Of a DNA stretch of 64,000 nucleotides, positions 63,824 to 64,000 are shown piece after piece (position 1 is the first letter of the stretch; each line of letters begins with the position of its first letter). Below the pieces are notes generated by a model. It was not told the DNA's origin, did no database searches, and worked only from the letters and a program-made list of their open reading frames with translations. The stretch comes from BMS3ABIN03 sp964418885. Lineage in GTDB: Bacteria; Bacteroidota; Ignavibacteria; Ignavibacteriales; Ignavibacteriaceae. The translations under genes and the position numbers were made by a program. The DNA is taken from NCBI GenBank assembly GCA_964418885.1, contig CAYQNW010000009.1, forward strand, positions 8,309-72,308. The letters run 5' to 3'.

Positions 63824-64000
63824 TTAAAAATTGTAATGATAATTATTAATATTCAATCGTATTTAAAGTTAATTGATATAATGTAAATATTTTTCCTAAT
63901 CTTTTCCCCGCCGGATAAAGTAAAAGAGGAAGTCCGCCCTATCGTAGCAAATGCAAAATATTATAATTTGGCTAAACTCTCAATCGACCTCTCCCTGTTT
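63824..64000. other. Right-edge stretch, no gene recognised
   Basis: A plus-strand frame is open from 63887 to the end of the window (38 codons) but has no ATG in it. It could be a gene with a non-ATG start, part of a broken gene, or chance. Nothing else is seen. Confidence 0.35.

Noticed and set aside
63900..63960. RNase P RNA fragment, suggested by GAGGAAGTCCGCC
   Set aside because: The expected GAGGAAAGTCC core is not matched and the partner conserved regions are absent in the visible sequence.

Overview
The window is AT-rich, tightly packed bacterial chromosome. The gene content and sequence style fit the Bacteroidota/Chlorobiota/Ignavibacteriota group, most likely an Ignavibacteria-type bacterium. 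That placement is an inference from the protein repertoire: a SusC/CarbopepD-type TonB receptor, paired M16 peptidases, FloA, an HMA-AraC copper regulator, the tiny basic AURKAIP1/COX24-type ribosomal protein, DAP-type MurE, and an A2M/PBP1C pair. No rRNA gene, prophage or CRISPR array was seen. The only RNA gene found is a tRNA-Thr(CGU).

Region 1 (1-8.7 kb, minus strand) is the front half of the division and cell-wall (dcw) cluster. In transcription order it runs mraZ, rsmH, an ftsL-like gene, ftsI (with a PASTA domain), murE, murF, mraY and murD; murD runs off the left edge. Every junction overlaps by 1 to 8 bases. A promoter-like element followed by three 10-base-spaced MraZ boxes precedes mraZ. 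Region 2 (8.7-11.6 kb) holds a possible 39-residue membrane miniprotein, the tRNA, the hidden 31-residue ribosomal protein gene, and an HU gene coupled to a zinc-ribbon/TPR membrane protein. Region 3 (11.6-14.8 kb, plus) is a copper module: an HMA-AraC regulator, CopZ and CopA. Region 4 (14.8-30 kb) carries metabolic and envelope genes: a GMP reductase-like enzyme, PepF, an SLC13 transporter, an M23 peptidase, signal peptidase I, a large TonB receptor, an ENPP-type phosphodiesterase and an active/inactive M16 pair.

Region 5 (29.8-34.8 kb, minus) includes truA, a DUF2231 protein, a barrel protein, a crotonase and a protein of unknown family, with an MgtC/DUF4010 protein upstream. Region 6 (35-41.2 kb, plus) has two large, partly paralogous hybrid histidine kinases. 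Region 7 (41.2-48.9 kb, minus) holds an aldehyde dehydrogenase, a SpoIIE-type phosphatase, an M64 peptidase, pyrE, a TPR protein, a pterin dehydratase and clpC. Region 8 (49.3-52.9 kb, plus) is floA, an unknown membrane protein and a UvrD-type helicase, with overlapping ends. Region 9 (52.9-63.8 kb, minus) contains an NHL/SMP-30 lipoprotein, a barrel protein, pbpC, a small GIY-YIG nuclease and a giant alpha-2-macroglobulin lipoprotein.

The most unusual signal is at 56.97-57.55 kb. Five related palindromic repeats of about 36 bases surround the solitary GIY-YIG nuclease gene, and one of them overlaps its stop codon. The whole package sits between the A2M gene and pbpC, which are normally adjacent. 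This looks like a repeat-linked nuclease unit, analogous in layout to REP/RAYT systems but with a different nuclease fold. That interpretation is inference and needs a genome-wide check.
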